A stretch of DNA of 64,000 bases from Sinomonas cyclohexanicum (GTDB lineage: Bacteria; Actinomycetota; Actinomycetes; Actinomycetales; Micrococcaceae), in NCBI RefSeq assembly GCF_020886775.1, contig NZ_AP024525.1, forward strand, positions 496,001-560,000, in the 5' to 3' direction. Of the stretch, positions 34,039 to 43,128 are shown piece by piece; position 1 is the first letter of the stretch, and each line of letters starts with the position of its first letter. The position numbers and the translations under genes were made by a program. The notes beneath the pieces were generated by a model. It made no database searches, was not told where the DNA came from, and saw only the letters and a list, made by a program, of their open reading frames with translations.

Positions 34039-34740
34039 ATGTCCTGGTTCAAGAAGCTCTTCGGCAAGTCCGACTCGTCCGCCGCCCACCGCGCCGAGGC
34101 CCAGGCCGTGCCGACGGCTGCCGCCGAGGCCGCCGCCGTCGTGCGCGAGGGTGCCCCGCGCATCGCCGTGGTCACCGGCAGCATCCGCCCGGGCCGCAAC
34201 AACCTCCAGGTGGCCGAGTGGCTCGTGGCCCGCGCGAGCCAGCGCGGCGACGCCGTCTACGAGCTCGTCGACATCGACTCGTTCAACCTGCCCCTGCTCG
34301 ACGAGGCCTTCCCGGCCGCGTACGGCAACTACCAGGGTGAGCACACGAAGGCGTGGGCGGCGAAGGTCGCCCAGTTCGACGGCTTCGTATTCGTGACGCC
34401 CGAGTACAACCACTCGACGGCCCCGGCGCTCACCAACGCGCTCTCCTTCCTCAACGCGGAGTGGGCCAACAAGGCCGCCGGCATCGTGGGCTACGGCTCC
34501 GCGATGGGAGCGCGCGCCGTCGAGCACCTGCGCGGTGTCCTGTCCGAGCTCCAGGTTGCGCACGTGCAGAAGACGGGCATGTTCTCGCTCTTCACGGACT
34601 TCGAGGACTTCGCGACCTTCAAGCCGACCGAGCTGCAGGCCGCGTCGGTGGATCCCATGCTGGACCAGCTCATCTCCTGGACCGTCGCGTTCGCGAAGGT
34701 CCGCGAGGGCGAATTCGAGCTCGAGGCCGCCTCGGCCTGA
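34039..34740 (+). CDS. NADPH-dependent FMN reductase (flavodoxin-like)
   Basis: This 233-residue protein carries a flavodoxin-like NAD(P)H:FMN reductase domain after a 40-residue Ala-rich extension beginning MSWFKKLFGKSD. Flavin-binding parts are IAVVTGSIRPGRNNLQVAEW, the PEYNHSTAPALTNALSFLNAEW loop and GYGSAMGARAVEHLR. It could supply FMNH2 to SfnG and the DszC-like enzyme. The ATG follows TGTGAGGCACC. The promoter carries paired palindromes, so it appears to be repressed by a regulator not identified here. An azoreductase or quinone reductase role is also possible. Confidence 0.86.
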   Translation: MSWFKKLFGKSDSSAAHRAEAQAVPTAAAEAAAVVREGAPRIAVVTGSIRPGRNNLQVAEWLVARASQRGDAVYELVDIDSFNLPLLDEAFPAAYGNYQGEHTKAWAAKVAQFDGFVFVTPEYNHSTAPALTNALSFLNAEWANKAAGIVGYGSAMGARAVEHLRGVLSELQVAHVQKTGMFSLFTDFEDFATFKPTELQAASVDPMLDQLISWTVAFAKVREGEFELEAASA

Positions 34741-34893
34741 GACCCCGCAACGGTCCGGCAGGGACCCCGCAACGGTCGGCCAGGGACCCCGCAACGGTCC
34801 GGCAGGGACCCCGCAACGAAACGGACCTGACCCTTCACGCTGAGGGGTCAGGTCCCTTTCGTTGTGGGGTCCCTGGCGGCTTATTGCGGGGTC
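34741..34893. repeat. GGGGTC iteron array B (22-bp period)
   Basis: Four forward units with core GACCCCGCAACG start at 34741, 34763, 34785 and 34807, and two reverse units (CGTTGTGGGGTC at 34860, TATTGCGGGGTC at 34882) follow. All are spaced 22 bases. The inner forward and reverse units flank a perfect hairpin, so the whole centre can fold into one stem of roughly 30 base pairs. It begins directly after the FMN reductase stop and ends just before the acs stop. Confidence 0.9.
34823..34860. terminator. Hairpin at the centre of array B
   Basis: GGACCTGACCC (34823-34833) pairs perfectly with GGGTCAGGTCC (34845-34855), followed by CTTTCGTT. The stem extends outward through AACGAAA/TTTCGTT into the iterons. 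It can end transcripts from both convergent genes. Confidence 0.8.
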
Positions 34894-34898
34894 TTTGG

Positions 34899-36854
<1,956 letters not shown>

Positions 36855-36862
36855 GGACATCT

Positions 36863-36955
36863 CCATCGGTCCTGGCGGTAGCACCAGTGGCTCCTTGCAC
36901 GGAGTCAGGGTTGCTGCGGCGTCACTGAGCCAGATCTCTCGGCCGCTCGGGATGG
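36863..36955 (-). promoter_or_regulatory. SAM-I riboswitch of acs
   Basis: On the minus strand, CCATCCCGAGCGGCCGAGAG, CTCAGTGACGCCGCAGCAACC, GGTGCTACCGCCAG and closing GATGG reproduce the same core as the sfnG element, almost base for base in P1, P2 and the AGCAACC junction. Its 3' side is immediately followed by the GGAG of acs, so ligand binding can block ribosome access directly. Confidence 0.88.
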
Positions 36956-37028
36956 TCTTTTCAACTCTTGCGTGACGCACGCGCCCCGTGCAAAAGAAGC
37001 GTGGAGGCCGCTGTAACAAATGACATTG

Positions 37029-37040
37029 TGTCGGAGTGTG
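37029..37040 (+). promoter_or_regulatory. TGTCGGAGTGTG element upstream of the flavin reductase riboswitch
   Basis: Identical to the 12-mer at 29962-29973 on the other strand, and in the same orientation and similar distance relative to a SAM riboswitch. It also lies in the divergent region with acs. Confidence 0.4.
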
Positions 37041-37097
37041 TCCAGCTGGCTGTGGCAGGGGTGGACGCCCCCGCCGCCGCTTCCGTACTGTGAAACT

Positions 37098-37200
37098 CAG
37101 GATCAAGAGTCCCGGTGTGAAGCTCTGGCTGGCCGGGCGGCAACCCTCTCCCGTAGTGGGGTGCCCCAGATGAGGATCCGGCCGCGGTGGCCATCCGCGG
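37098..37200 (+). promoter_or_regulatory. SAM-IV-type riboswitch of the flavin reductase gene
   Basis: GGATC (37100-37104) pairs with GATCC (37175-37179). Inside are CCCGG...CCGGG, CGGCAACCCTCTCCC and AGTGGGGTGCCCCAGATGA, the signature order of SAM-IV. A further hairpin, CCGCGG...CCGCGG (37182-37200), follows P1, as expected for this class. It ends 49 bases before the start codon. Confidence 0.8.
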
Positions 37201-37249
37201 CAAGTACGGCGCCCGCACCGTGGGCGTCCGGCCAACTGCTGGAGGACAG

Positions 37250-37732
37250 ATGACCGCCACCCCGCTCGACCTTGTGACCGGTGCCGACCTGCGCCGGGCC
37301 ATGGGTTGCTGGGCCACGGGGATCGCAGTCATCACCACCTCGGACGGCGGCACCCTCGCGGGCCTCGTGAGCAACTCGTTCACGTCCATCAGCCTCGAGC
37401 CGCCGCTCGTCTCGTGGGCCGTGGACAAGAACTCGAGTTCCTACGAGACGTGGATCAACACTGACAACTACGCGGTGCACATCCTGTCCGAGTCCCACCG
37501 GGACCTCGTGGCGCGATTCGCGGCGAAGGGGACCGACAAGTTCGCCGGCCTCGACTGGGAGTCCGGCGTGCTCGGCTCGCCGATAGTGGCAGCCGACGTA
37601 CCGCGTGTCGAGTGTCGCCTCTGGCAGCAGGTGGACGCGGGGGACCACGTCATCCTGATCGGCGAGGTGGTCAGCATCTCGGACCAGGACGACTTCCGCC
37701 CCCTCACCAACCACGTGTACTGGGCAAAGTAG
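37250..37732 (+). CDS. Flavin reductase family protein
   Basis: This 160-residue protein has the FMN-binding split-barrel of two-component flavin reductases (HpaC/DszD type): MGCWATGIAVITTSDGGTLAGLVSNSFTSISLEPPLVSW near the N-terminus, NYAVHILSESHRDLVARFA and the substrate segment DHVILIGEVVSIS. These enzymes hand free FMNH2 to monooxygenases. The ATG has GGAGGACAG upstream. Placement behind a SAM-IV-like riboswitch ties it to sulfur starvation and makes it the best partner for SfnG and the DszC-like enzyme. Confidence 0.88.
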   Translation: MTATPLDLVTGADLRRAMGCWATGIAVITTSDGGTLAGLVSNSFTSISLEPPLVSWAVDKNSSSYETWINTDNYAVHILSESHRDLVARFAAKGTDKFAGLDWESGVLGSPIVAADVPRVECRLWQQVDAGDHVILIGEVVSISDQDDFRPLTNHVYWAK

Positions 37733-37737
37733 CCACA

Positions 37738-37782
37738 CCTGCCGGGGCCCCGGCTCCGCCTCAACGGAGGGGGCCCCGCAGG
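37738..37782 (+). terminator. Terminator of the flavin reductase gene
   Basis: CCTGCCGGGGCCCC pairs with GGGGCCCCGCAGG with one bulged base, enclosing an inner CTCCG/CGGAG stem, followed by CTCTTCCCT. Confidence 0.75.
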
Positions 37783-37810
37783 CTCTTCCCTGCCGCCGTA
37801 GGCTAGGTGC

Positions 37811-38722
37811 GTGGCCATCGACCTGCTCGCCCCGCTGCGGACCAGGCTCCGCCTGACATTCGCGGGCCAGTCCGAGGGGATCCCGGCATGGGAGACCGCC
37901 CTCGAGGACGGCGACGACGCGGGCTTCTTTGCCCCCGACTCCGCCGTCTGGGCCGTCCACGGCTCCATGACGCCGATCGCCGGCGGCATTCGCGCGCTCC
38001 TGACCCAGGCCCTCCACCCCGGGGTGCTGGCGGGGGTCGCCGACCATTCCAACTACCGCGCGGATCCTCTCGCCCGGCTCGCCGGGACCATCCGCTGGAT
38101 CTTCACCGTGACCTTCGGGGACACGACGGCGGCCCGCGGCGCGTGCGCGTGGGTGCAGCGCAGGCACGTCCCCGTGGAGGGCGAGTACGTCACCGGTGCT
38201 GGGGTGCACGAGCACTACTCCGCCAACGATCCGGCGCTCGCCGAATGGGTCCACATCGCCTTCACCGATGCACTCCTGCGCACCTACGAGGCGTTCCACG
38301 GCCCCGTGCCCGGCGGCGCCGACCGCTACGTGTCCGAGTGGGCCGTGGCGGGCGAGCTCATGGGCGTCCTCGACCCGCCGCGCACCGAGGCCGCGCTGCG
38401 GTCCCGGATCCAGGCGTACGACGCCGCGGGGCAGCTCGCTGGCGGACCTCGCGTCGACGACGTGGTCGCCTTCCTCCGCCGGCCGCCCCTCGACCCGCTC
38501 CTCGGGCCCGGATACGCGGCCCTGTTCGGTGCCGTCCTGACGACCATGCCGCGGCGGCACCTCGACCTCCTGGGGCTGCGGCCTCCCCATCTGGGCCCCG
38601 TGCCGCTCCCGGTGAGGGGCGCGGCGAAGGCGACGCTCGCCGTCGTGGGCCGCGCCCTCGACCCGATGCCGCCCAGCGAGGCCGCCGCCCGCCGCCGTCT
38701 GGCCCGGCTCGGCCTCCTCTGA
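37811..38722 (+). CDS. Oxygenase MpaB family protein (DUF2236)
   Basis: This 303-residue protein has the conserved DUF2236 blocks: VWAVHGSMTPIAGGIRALLTQALHPGVLAGVADHS with its histidines, WVQRRHVPVEG, YSANDPALAEWVHIAFTDALL and the terminal PPHLGPVP segment. Members are heme-type oxygenases such as latex-clearing protein and fungal MpaB, though most bacterial ones are uncharacterised. The GTG start has TAGGCT exactly six bases upstream, so a leaderless transcript is likely. It stands alone. Confidence 0.85.
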   Translation: MAIDLLAPLRTRLRLTFAGQSEGIPAWETALEDGDDAGFFAPDSAVWAVHGSMTPIAGGIRALLTQALHPGVLAGVADHSNYRADPLARLAGTIRWIFTVTFGDTTAARGACAWVQRRHVPVEGEYVTGAGVHEHYSANDPALAEWVHIAFTDALLRTYEAFHGPVPGGADRYVSEWAVAGELMGVLDPPRTEAALRSRIQAYDAAGQLAGGPRVDDVVAFLRRPPLDPLLGPGYAALFGAVLTTMPRRHLDLLGLRPPHLGPVPLPVRGAAKATLAVVGRALDPMPPSEAAARRRLARLGLL

Positions 38723-38792
38723 CCCCCAGACGGGCGGGGCGGCGGGGGCGACGGGCGTCGGCGGCGGGGGCGACGGAGGGGAGAATGGGCGC

Positions 38793-39086
38793 ATGTGGAT
38801 CGCGTGGATCGAGTTCGACCTGCTCCTCGGCGACGTGCACTCCCTCAAGGAGAAGCGCTCGGTGGTGCGGCCCATCGTCGCCGAGCTGCGGCGCCGCTAC
38901 GAGATCGCCGCAGCGGAGGTCGGGGACATGGACCTGCATCGCCGCGCACGCATCGGCGCGGCGATCGTCACGGCGGACCGGGCGCACGCCGTCGAGGTGA
39001 TGGAAGCTGTGGAGCGCCTCGTTGCAGCGCGGCCCGAGGTGGAGCTGCTCAGCGTGCGGCGCCGTGAGGCGAGCAGCGAGGACTGA
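38793..39086 (+). CDS. DUF503 family protein
   Basis: This 97-residue protein has the family opening LGDVHSLKEKRSVVRPIVAELRRRYEIAAAEVGDMDLHRRARIGAAIV and the ferredoxin-like fold that goes with it. DUF503 genes are often near ribosome-maturation or translation genes, but no role is proven. The ATG has GAGAAT six bases upstream and no Shine-Dalgarno, again suggesting a leaderless message. Confidence 0.85.
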   Translation: MWIAWIEFDLLLGDVHSLKEKRSVVRPIVAELRRRYEIAAAEVGDMDLHRRARIGAAIVTADRAHAVEVMEAVERLVAARPEVELLSVRRREASSED

Positions 39087-39104
39087 CGGCGGACCCCACG
39101 GGCC

Positions 39105-39542
39105 TCAGCGCACGAACAGCATCACAACGTGCAGCACGCTCAGCGCCACGCCCGCGATCGCCATGACCGAGACGCGTGCGGCCAGGGATTTCGATCGCGC
39201 GAACGAGCCCCACGCCCCGAACACCGAGCCGAGGAGCGGCGGTGCGGCGAGCACGGCCCCGATCCAGGGCACGAATCCGAGCGTGAGCGCGAGGAGCCCG
39301 AGCCCGAGCGAGACTCCGCCCAGCACGGTCGCGAGGCGCGAGACCGGCTTGGCGGGGCGGGGCTCCGAAGAGCGGCGCGCTCCGGCGGTGACGGGCGACG
39401 GCGCGTGCTCGCCCGGCCGGACGAGCTCGCCGCGGCTCTGGTTGGCCGCGCCGGGCGGAGCGACTGGCGGGACGCCGTCGGGCCAGTAGGCGCTCGGGTC
39501 CCGGTACGGATTCCGCCGAGGGTCGGGGCCGGGGGTGCTCAC
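39105..39542 (-). CDS. Small membrane protein with Pro-rich N-terminus
   Basis: This 145-residue protein has 70 cytoplasmic residues rich in Pro, Arg and Ser, then membrane segments LATVLGGVSLGLGLLALTLGFVPWIGAVLAAPPLLGSVFGAWG and VMAIAGVALSVLHVVMLFVR. The pattern resembles DUF4190-type proteins. The start GTG 39542 has GATAAT six bases upstream. It is divergent from the PAP2-LssY gene. Function is unknown. Confidence 0.7.
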   Translation of the reverse strand: MSTPGPDPRRNPYRDPSAYWPDGVPPVAPPGAANQSRGELVRPGEHAPSPVTAGARRSSEPRPAKPVSRLATVLGGVSLGLGLLALTLGFVPWIGAVLAAPPLLGSVFGAWGSFARSKSLAARVSVMAIAGVALSVLHVVMLFVR

Positions 39543-39576
39543 CCCTCGATTATCTCCCGGGAGGCCGCTCTGGGCA

Positions 39577-39605
39577 TTCAGGGTTCTCCCTGAGAGCACC
39601 CTGAA
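39577..39605. promoter_or_regulatory. Inverted repeat TTCAGGGT-N13-ACCCTGAA
   Basis: A perfect 8+8 palindrome between the two divergent leaderless genes, about 50 bases upstream of the PAP2-LssY start. It is a candidate operator for either. Confidence 0.5.
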
Positions 39606-39655
39606 GTCCCGGGCGGCATACAGGGCGCATGCAGGAACCCGGGGAGAATCAGGCT

Positions 39656-41374
39656 ATGGCTACGCAGACAGGCGCTGGACGAGTGCGCGCGGGACGACGT
39701 CGGATGGGCGCGGGGGCTCACCTCATCGTCGCGCTCGCCGCCCTCGTGTTCGCGGTCGCGTTCTTCTATGCGGTCCGGACGCTGACCCTCTTCGTGTCCC
39801 CGATGCTGTTCCTTGTCGCGGTGTTCCTCGAGGCCGTCTTCGTCGCGGTGTTCGTGTTCGCCGTCCTGCGGGCGCTGACGCTGCCGGGCAAGGTGCTGCG
39901 CTCGCTGGGCGCCTCGGCGTGGATAGGCCTCGAAGCGAACGCGTACGTGACGAGCGCCAGAACGAGCGACGCCATGCCGATGAGATGGCTGCGCGCCCGG
40001 CTGCGGCGCGACACGCCCACAGGCATCTGGCTCACCGCCACGGTGGTGATCGCGGCGTGGCCCCTCGCGAGCTTCCTCGGGGTCGCGTTCGGGGTGGTCA
40101 GCGGCGGGACGATCGCGCAGATCGATGAGCGCATAGCGAACCTCATGCCACTGGTCCGCACCCCCGGGGAGACCGCCTTCTTCACGGCAGCCACGATGCT
40201 CGTGAACTGGCAGGCCCTGACGGTGCTGACCGTAGCGGCCGTCGTCGTGCTCTGGTGGAGACGACGGCGCTTCCTCGCCGCCGCGGTGCTCGGCACCGTG
40301 CTGGCGCAGGAGCTCCTCGCGACGCTGGCCAAGCTTGCCTTCGGCCGGCACCGGCCGGATGCCGCGCTTGCCCTGCTCGACGAGGGCACGCTGAGCTTCC
40401 CGAGCGGCCACGCCGTCCGGGCCACGGTGGTCTACGGGGTCATCGCGTACCTGCTGATCAGGGCGTACCGCACCACGGCGGCGCGCACCGCGGTCGTCGC
40501 GGGGTACCTCGTGGTGGTCCTGCTCGTGGGGATGAGCCGGGTGTACCTCGGCGTCCACTTCGTGGGAGACGTCTGGGGCGGCATGCTGTTCGGCGCCACG
40601 ATCCTCGCCGCCGTGGTCGGGTTCCTCGAGATCGCGGCGCGGTTCCCGATCGTGCGGCGGGAGCGGCGGAATCGCAGCGCCGGGCGGGTGTTCGCCGTCG
40701 TGCCCGTGATCGGGATCGTGTTCTCGGTCGCGACGGCGCCCCTCCTGCTGCACCCGCACGAGCACCCGGCCCAGCGGTCAACCCAGCAACTGGCCTCGCT
40801 GGACGCGGGGCAGCTGGCGCGCCTGCCGCTGTACAGCGAGACGCTCACGGGTGAGCACATGGAGCCCGCCAACTTCATCTACGTGGGCACCGAGGAACAG
40901 GTCGTGGCCGCGTTCGAGGGCGCGGGCTGGGACCGCGCGGACCGGTCGACGTTCGTCAACACCCTCCGCGCGTTCGCGGTGGGGCTCCAGGGCGGCCAGT
41001 ACTCGAGCGCCCCCGTGACGCCCGCGTTCATGGCGGCCGAGCCGGAGACGGTGGCGTTCCAGAAGGCGACCGCCTCGAACTCCTTGCGGCAGCGGCACCA
41101 CACCCGCATCTGGCAGACCGACTACACGGCGCCGGACGGCCGCCCGGTCTGGGAGGCGACCGCGAGCTTCGACGACGGGATCGAGTTCGCCGGCGCCGCG
41201 AAGGTCCCTACGCACCACATCGACCCGAACATCGATGCCGAGCGCGCGTTCATCATCGGCACGCTCGGCTACCCGGAGGACCTCGTCCAGCTCACGCACC
41301 CGCAGATGGGGCGCAACGGCAGCGGGGACGAGTTCTTCACGGACGGGAAGGCGCAGCTCGTCGTCCTGCGGTGA
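39656..41374 (+). CDS. PAP2 phosphatase fused to an LssY-type domain
   Basis: This 572-residue membrane protein has several N-terminal helices and then a PAP2 lipid phosphatase core with all three signature parts: KLAFGRHRPD, FPSGHA and SRVYLGVHFVGDV (catalytic histidines). After a last helix, residues from about 385 on (LPLYSETLTGEHMEPANFIYVGTEEQVVAAFEGAGW to the end) form an LssY C-terminal-type extracellular domain. Substrates are probably membrane phospholipids or undecaprenyl pyrophosphate. The ATG has GAGAAT six bases upstream, with no Shine-Dalgarno. Longer in-frame starts exist but lack support. Confidence 0.85.
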   Translation: MATQTGAGRVRAGRRRMGAGAHLIVALAALVFAVAFFYAVRTLTLFVSPMLFLVAVFLEAVFVAVFVFAVLRALTLPGKVLRSLGASAWIGLEANAYVTSARTSDAMPMRWLRARLRRDTPTGIWLTATVVIAAWPLASFLGVAFGVVSGGTIAQIDERIANLMPLVRTPGETAFFTAATMLVNWQALTVLTVAAVVVLWWRRRRFLAAAVLGTVLAQELLATLAKLAFGRHRPDAALALLDEGTLSFPSGHAVRATVVYGVIAYLLIRAYRTTAARTAVVAGYLVVVLLVGMSRVYLGVHFVGDVWGGMLFGATILAAVVGFLEIAARFPIVRRERRNRSAGRVFAVVPVIGIVFSVATAPLLLHPHEHPAQRSTQQLASLDAGQLARLPLYSETLTGEHMEPANFIYVGTEEQVVAAFEGAGWDRADRSTFVNTLRAFAVGLQGGQYSSAPVTPAFMAAEPETVAFQKATASNSLRQRHHTRIWQTDYTAPDGRPVWEATASFDDGIEFAGAAKVPTHHIDPNIDAERAFIIGTLGYPEDLVQLTHPQMGRNGSGDEFFTDGKAQLVVLR

Positions 41375-41380
41375 GCGGCC

Positions 41381-41848
41381 CTACCCAGCCGCGCGCGCGA
41401 CGAGCTCGGCGATGCGGTCCCAGTCCGCCTCGGCCGGCTCGGCCAGGGCGAAGGACGTGGCCCACATGGCACCGTCGTCCAGCGCCGCGGACTCCTCGAA
41501 GCCGAGCGTTGCGTAGCGGGAGGAGAACTTGGCGCGGTCCTTGAAGAACAGGACCAGCTTGCCGCCGCGGGTCCACGCCGGCATGCCGTACCAGAGCCTG
41601 GGGTCGAGCCCCTGCGCGGTGGCGAGCTCGTGGATCCGCCCGGCGATCGACCGGTCGGGCTCCTCGAACCCCTCGATCCTGGCGATCGTGTCCGCAAGGT
41701 CCCCGGCGGCCTTCTCCGCGGCGGTCGTGCGGGTGCGGGCCCGCTTCGCCTCGGCGACCACCTCGTGCATCGCCGCGCGCTCCTGGTCGCTGAACGCGGC
41801 CGACGACGGTTCGGTCGCCGTTGTCCTGCTGTTGGTCGTGCCTGCCAT
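41381..41848 (-). CDS. DUF1801 / YdhG-like protein
   Basis: This 155-residue protein is of the 'iron chaperone'/DUF1801 group: ERAAMHEVVAEAKRAR, WYGMPAWTRGGKLVLFFKDRAKFSSRYATLGF and MWATSFALAEPAEADWDRIAELVARA. The ATG has GAGGAGTCATC upstream. The N-terminal 45 residues are a Ser/Thr-rich extension with coiled-coil character. Its biochemical role is unclear. It converges with the PAP2-LssY gene with only a few bases between. Confidence 0.8.
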   Translation of the reverse strand: MAGTTNSRTTATEPSSAAFSDQERAAMHEVVAEAKRARTRTTAAEKAAGDLADTIARIEGFEEPDRSIAGRIHELATAQGLDPRLWYGMPAWTRGGKLVLFFKDRAKFSSRYATLGFEESAALDDGAMWATSFALAEPAEADWDRIAELVARAAG

Positions 41849-41887
41849 GATGACTCCTCGTGGTGCCTGTGCTGTGGGTTGGGTGCC

Positions 41888-42148
41888 TCAGGGCGCGTTC
41901 ACGAGGGAGCGTGCCCGGCGTGCTGCGATGTAGTCGTGGAGGGGGATTCCATACGCCCGGCCGAACTCGAGGGCGAGCCCCTCCTCGGAGACCCCGGCGC
42001 GGGAGGCGAGGGCGGCGACGTCGAGCGGGGGCCGCCCCGCGGCGTCGCGCGTGTCCCGGTCGATCAGGTCCCGCAGCCGCCGCACCCGCACGAGATCCCG
42101 CGGGTACGGGGCCGGAGCGTGCGCCGCTCCCCATGCGGGGTGGCACAT
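41888..42148 (-). CDS. Truncated AraC-type protein (first helix-turn-helix only)
   Basis: This 86-residue protein aligns with the first helix-turn-helix of the AraC regulator encoded 0.4 kb upstream: RDLIDRDTRDAAGRPPLDVAALASRAGVSEEGLALEFGRAYGIPLHDYIAARRARSL matches RDRIDREYAQPLNVEALALGVHISAGHLSRQFRAAYGESVYQYLMTRRIERA. The second helix-turn-helix is missing, as the frame ends VNAP. The ATG overlaps the stop of the VOC gene (TGATG), so it is still translated in the operon. It could be a decayed duplicate or a small DNA-binding modulator. Confidence 0.7.
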   Translation of the reverse strand: MCHPAWGAAHAPAPYPRDLVRVRRLRDLIDRDTRDAAGRPPLDVAALASRAGVSEEGLALEFGRAYGIPLHDYIAARRARSLVNAP

Positions 42149-42558
42149 CAGCGGATCTCTTGGATGCGGATCTGGTTCCCGGCGGGGTCGCGGAAGGCGC
42201 AGTCGCGCAGGCCGTAGGGCTGCAGAGTGGGCTCCTGGATCACCTCGGCCTCGGCGGCCTGGACCTTGTCGAAGACCTCGTCGATGTTGGGCGTGGCCAG
42301 GAGGATCCAGCCGTACGTGCCCTTGGCCATCATCTCGGAGATGGTGCGCCGCTCGTCGTCCGTGATCCCCGGGTCGATGGCCGGCGGGGCGAGGAGGATC
42401 GAGGTGTCCGGCTGGCCCGCGGGGCCCACGGTGATCCACCGCATGGTGCCCTTGCCGACATCCTGGCGGACCTCGAAGCCGAGCACGTCGCGGTAGAAGG
42501 CCAGAGACTCCTCGGGGTCGACGTGGGGGAGTGCGCTTGCGTGAATGGTGAGTTCCAT
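42148..42558 (-). CDS. VOC-family (glyoxalase/bleomycin resistance-like) protein
   Basis: This 136-residue protein has two beta-alpha-beta-beta-beta units: PEESLAFYRDVLGFEVRQDVGKGTMRWITVG and IDEVFDKVQAAEAEVIQEPTLQPYGLRDCAFRDPAGNQIRIQEI. Possible metal ligands include His6 and Glu in the last strand. The start is the ATG of MELTIHAS. It lies between an AraC gene 11 bases upstream and the truncated AraC fragment, in one operon. Substrates of such proteins cannot be predicted. Confidence 0.85.
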   Translation of the reverse strand: MELTIHASALPHVDPEESLAFYRDVLGFEVRQDVGKGTMRWITVGPAGQPDTSILLAPPAIDPGITDDERRTISEMMAKGTYGWILLATPNIDEVFDKVQAAEAEVIQEPTLQPYGLRDCAFRDPAGNQIRIQEIR

Positions 42559-42568
42559 GGCATCCACG

Positions 42569-43012
42569 CTACGCAGAGCGCGCGGGCCACGCTTCTCGAT
42601 TCCTGATCGGTCTCGTGACCTGCCTGGCGATGCACGGGAGCATGCCCTCGGTGACGTCGGCGCCCTGGTCCCGGTACACGCTCGGCGGCACACCCACGAG
42701 CTCCGCGAACCGCGTGCTGAACGTGCCGAGGGACGAGAAGCCGACCTCGAAGCACACGTCCGTGACGCTGAGCTCCCCCACCCGCAGCAGGGCCATGGCC
42801 CGCTCGATCCGCCGCGTCATGAGGTACTGGTACACCGACTCGCCGTACGCCGCCCGGAACTGCCGGCTCAGGTGGCCCGCCGAGATGTGCACGCCCAAGG
42901 CGAGGGCCTCGACATTGAGGGGCTGTGCGTACTCGCGGTCGATCCGGTCACGCACCTTCCGCAGGAGGGCAAGGTCGCGCAGGCGGGGGTCGGCACCGGA
43001 TCCGGTGGTCAT
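42569..43012 (-). CDS. AraC-family transcriptional regulator, DNA-binding domain only
   Basis: This 147-residue protein has two helix-turn-helices (VEALALGVHISAGHLSRQFRAAYG and VTDVCFEVGFSSLGTFSTRFAELVGVPPSVYRD) and no separate ligand domain, like MarA/SoxS. The start ATG at 43012 has GAGGAC upstream. It leads an operon with the VOC gene and the truncated AraC copy, so it probably controls them. It is divergent from the amylase gene with 116 bases between, but a role there is not evident. Confidence 0.88.
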   Translation of the reverse strand: MTTGSGADPRLRDLALLRKVRDRIDREYAQPLNVEALALGVHISAGHLSRQFRAAYGESVYQYLMTRRIERAMALLRVGELSVTDVCFEVGFSSLGTFSTRFAELVGVPPSVYRDQGADVTEGMLPCIARQVTRPIRNREAWPARSA

Positions 43013-43128
43013 GTCCTCGATCGTGTCAGCCCAGGCACATGCTGTCGAGTGACGTCCCTGTGACCCTCTTGTCACATCGTGTGACTTAGACCATAGTTGG
43101 CGGCGTCACCGCACTCTGGGAGGTCTCC

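Noticed and set aside
31382-34893. Regular 22-bp repeats that could suggest CRISPR arrays
   Set aside because: Units are contiguous with no unique spacers, occur in both orientations and have no cas genes nearby.
41888-42439. A 183-codon reading that would join the truncated AraC protein to upstream sequence
   Set aside because: The upstream part is the VOC gene read out of frame; a coupled ATG at 42148 gives the natural start.
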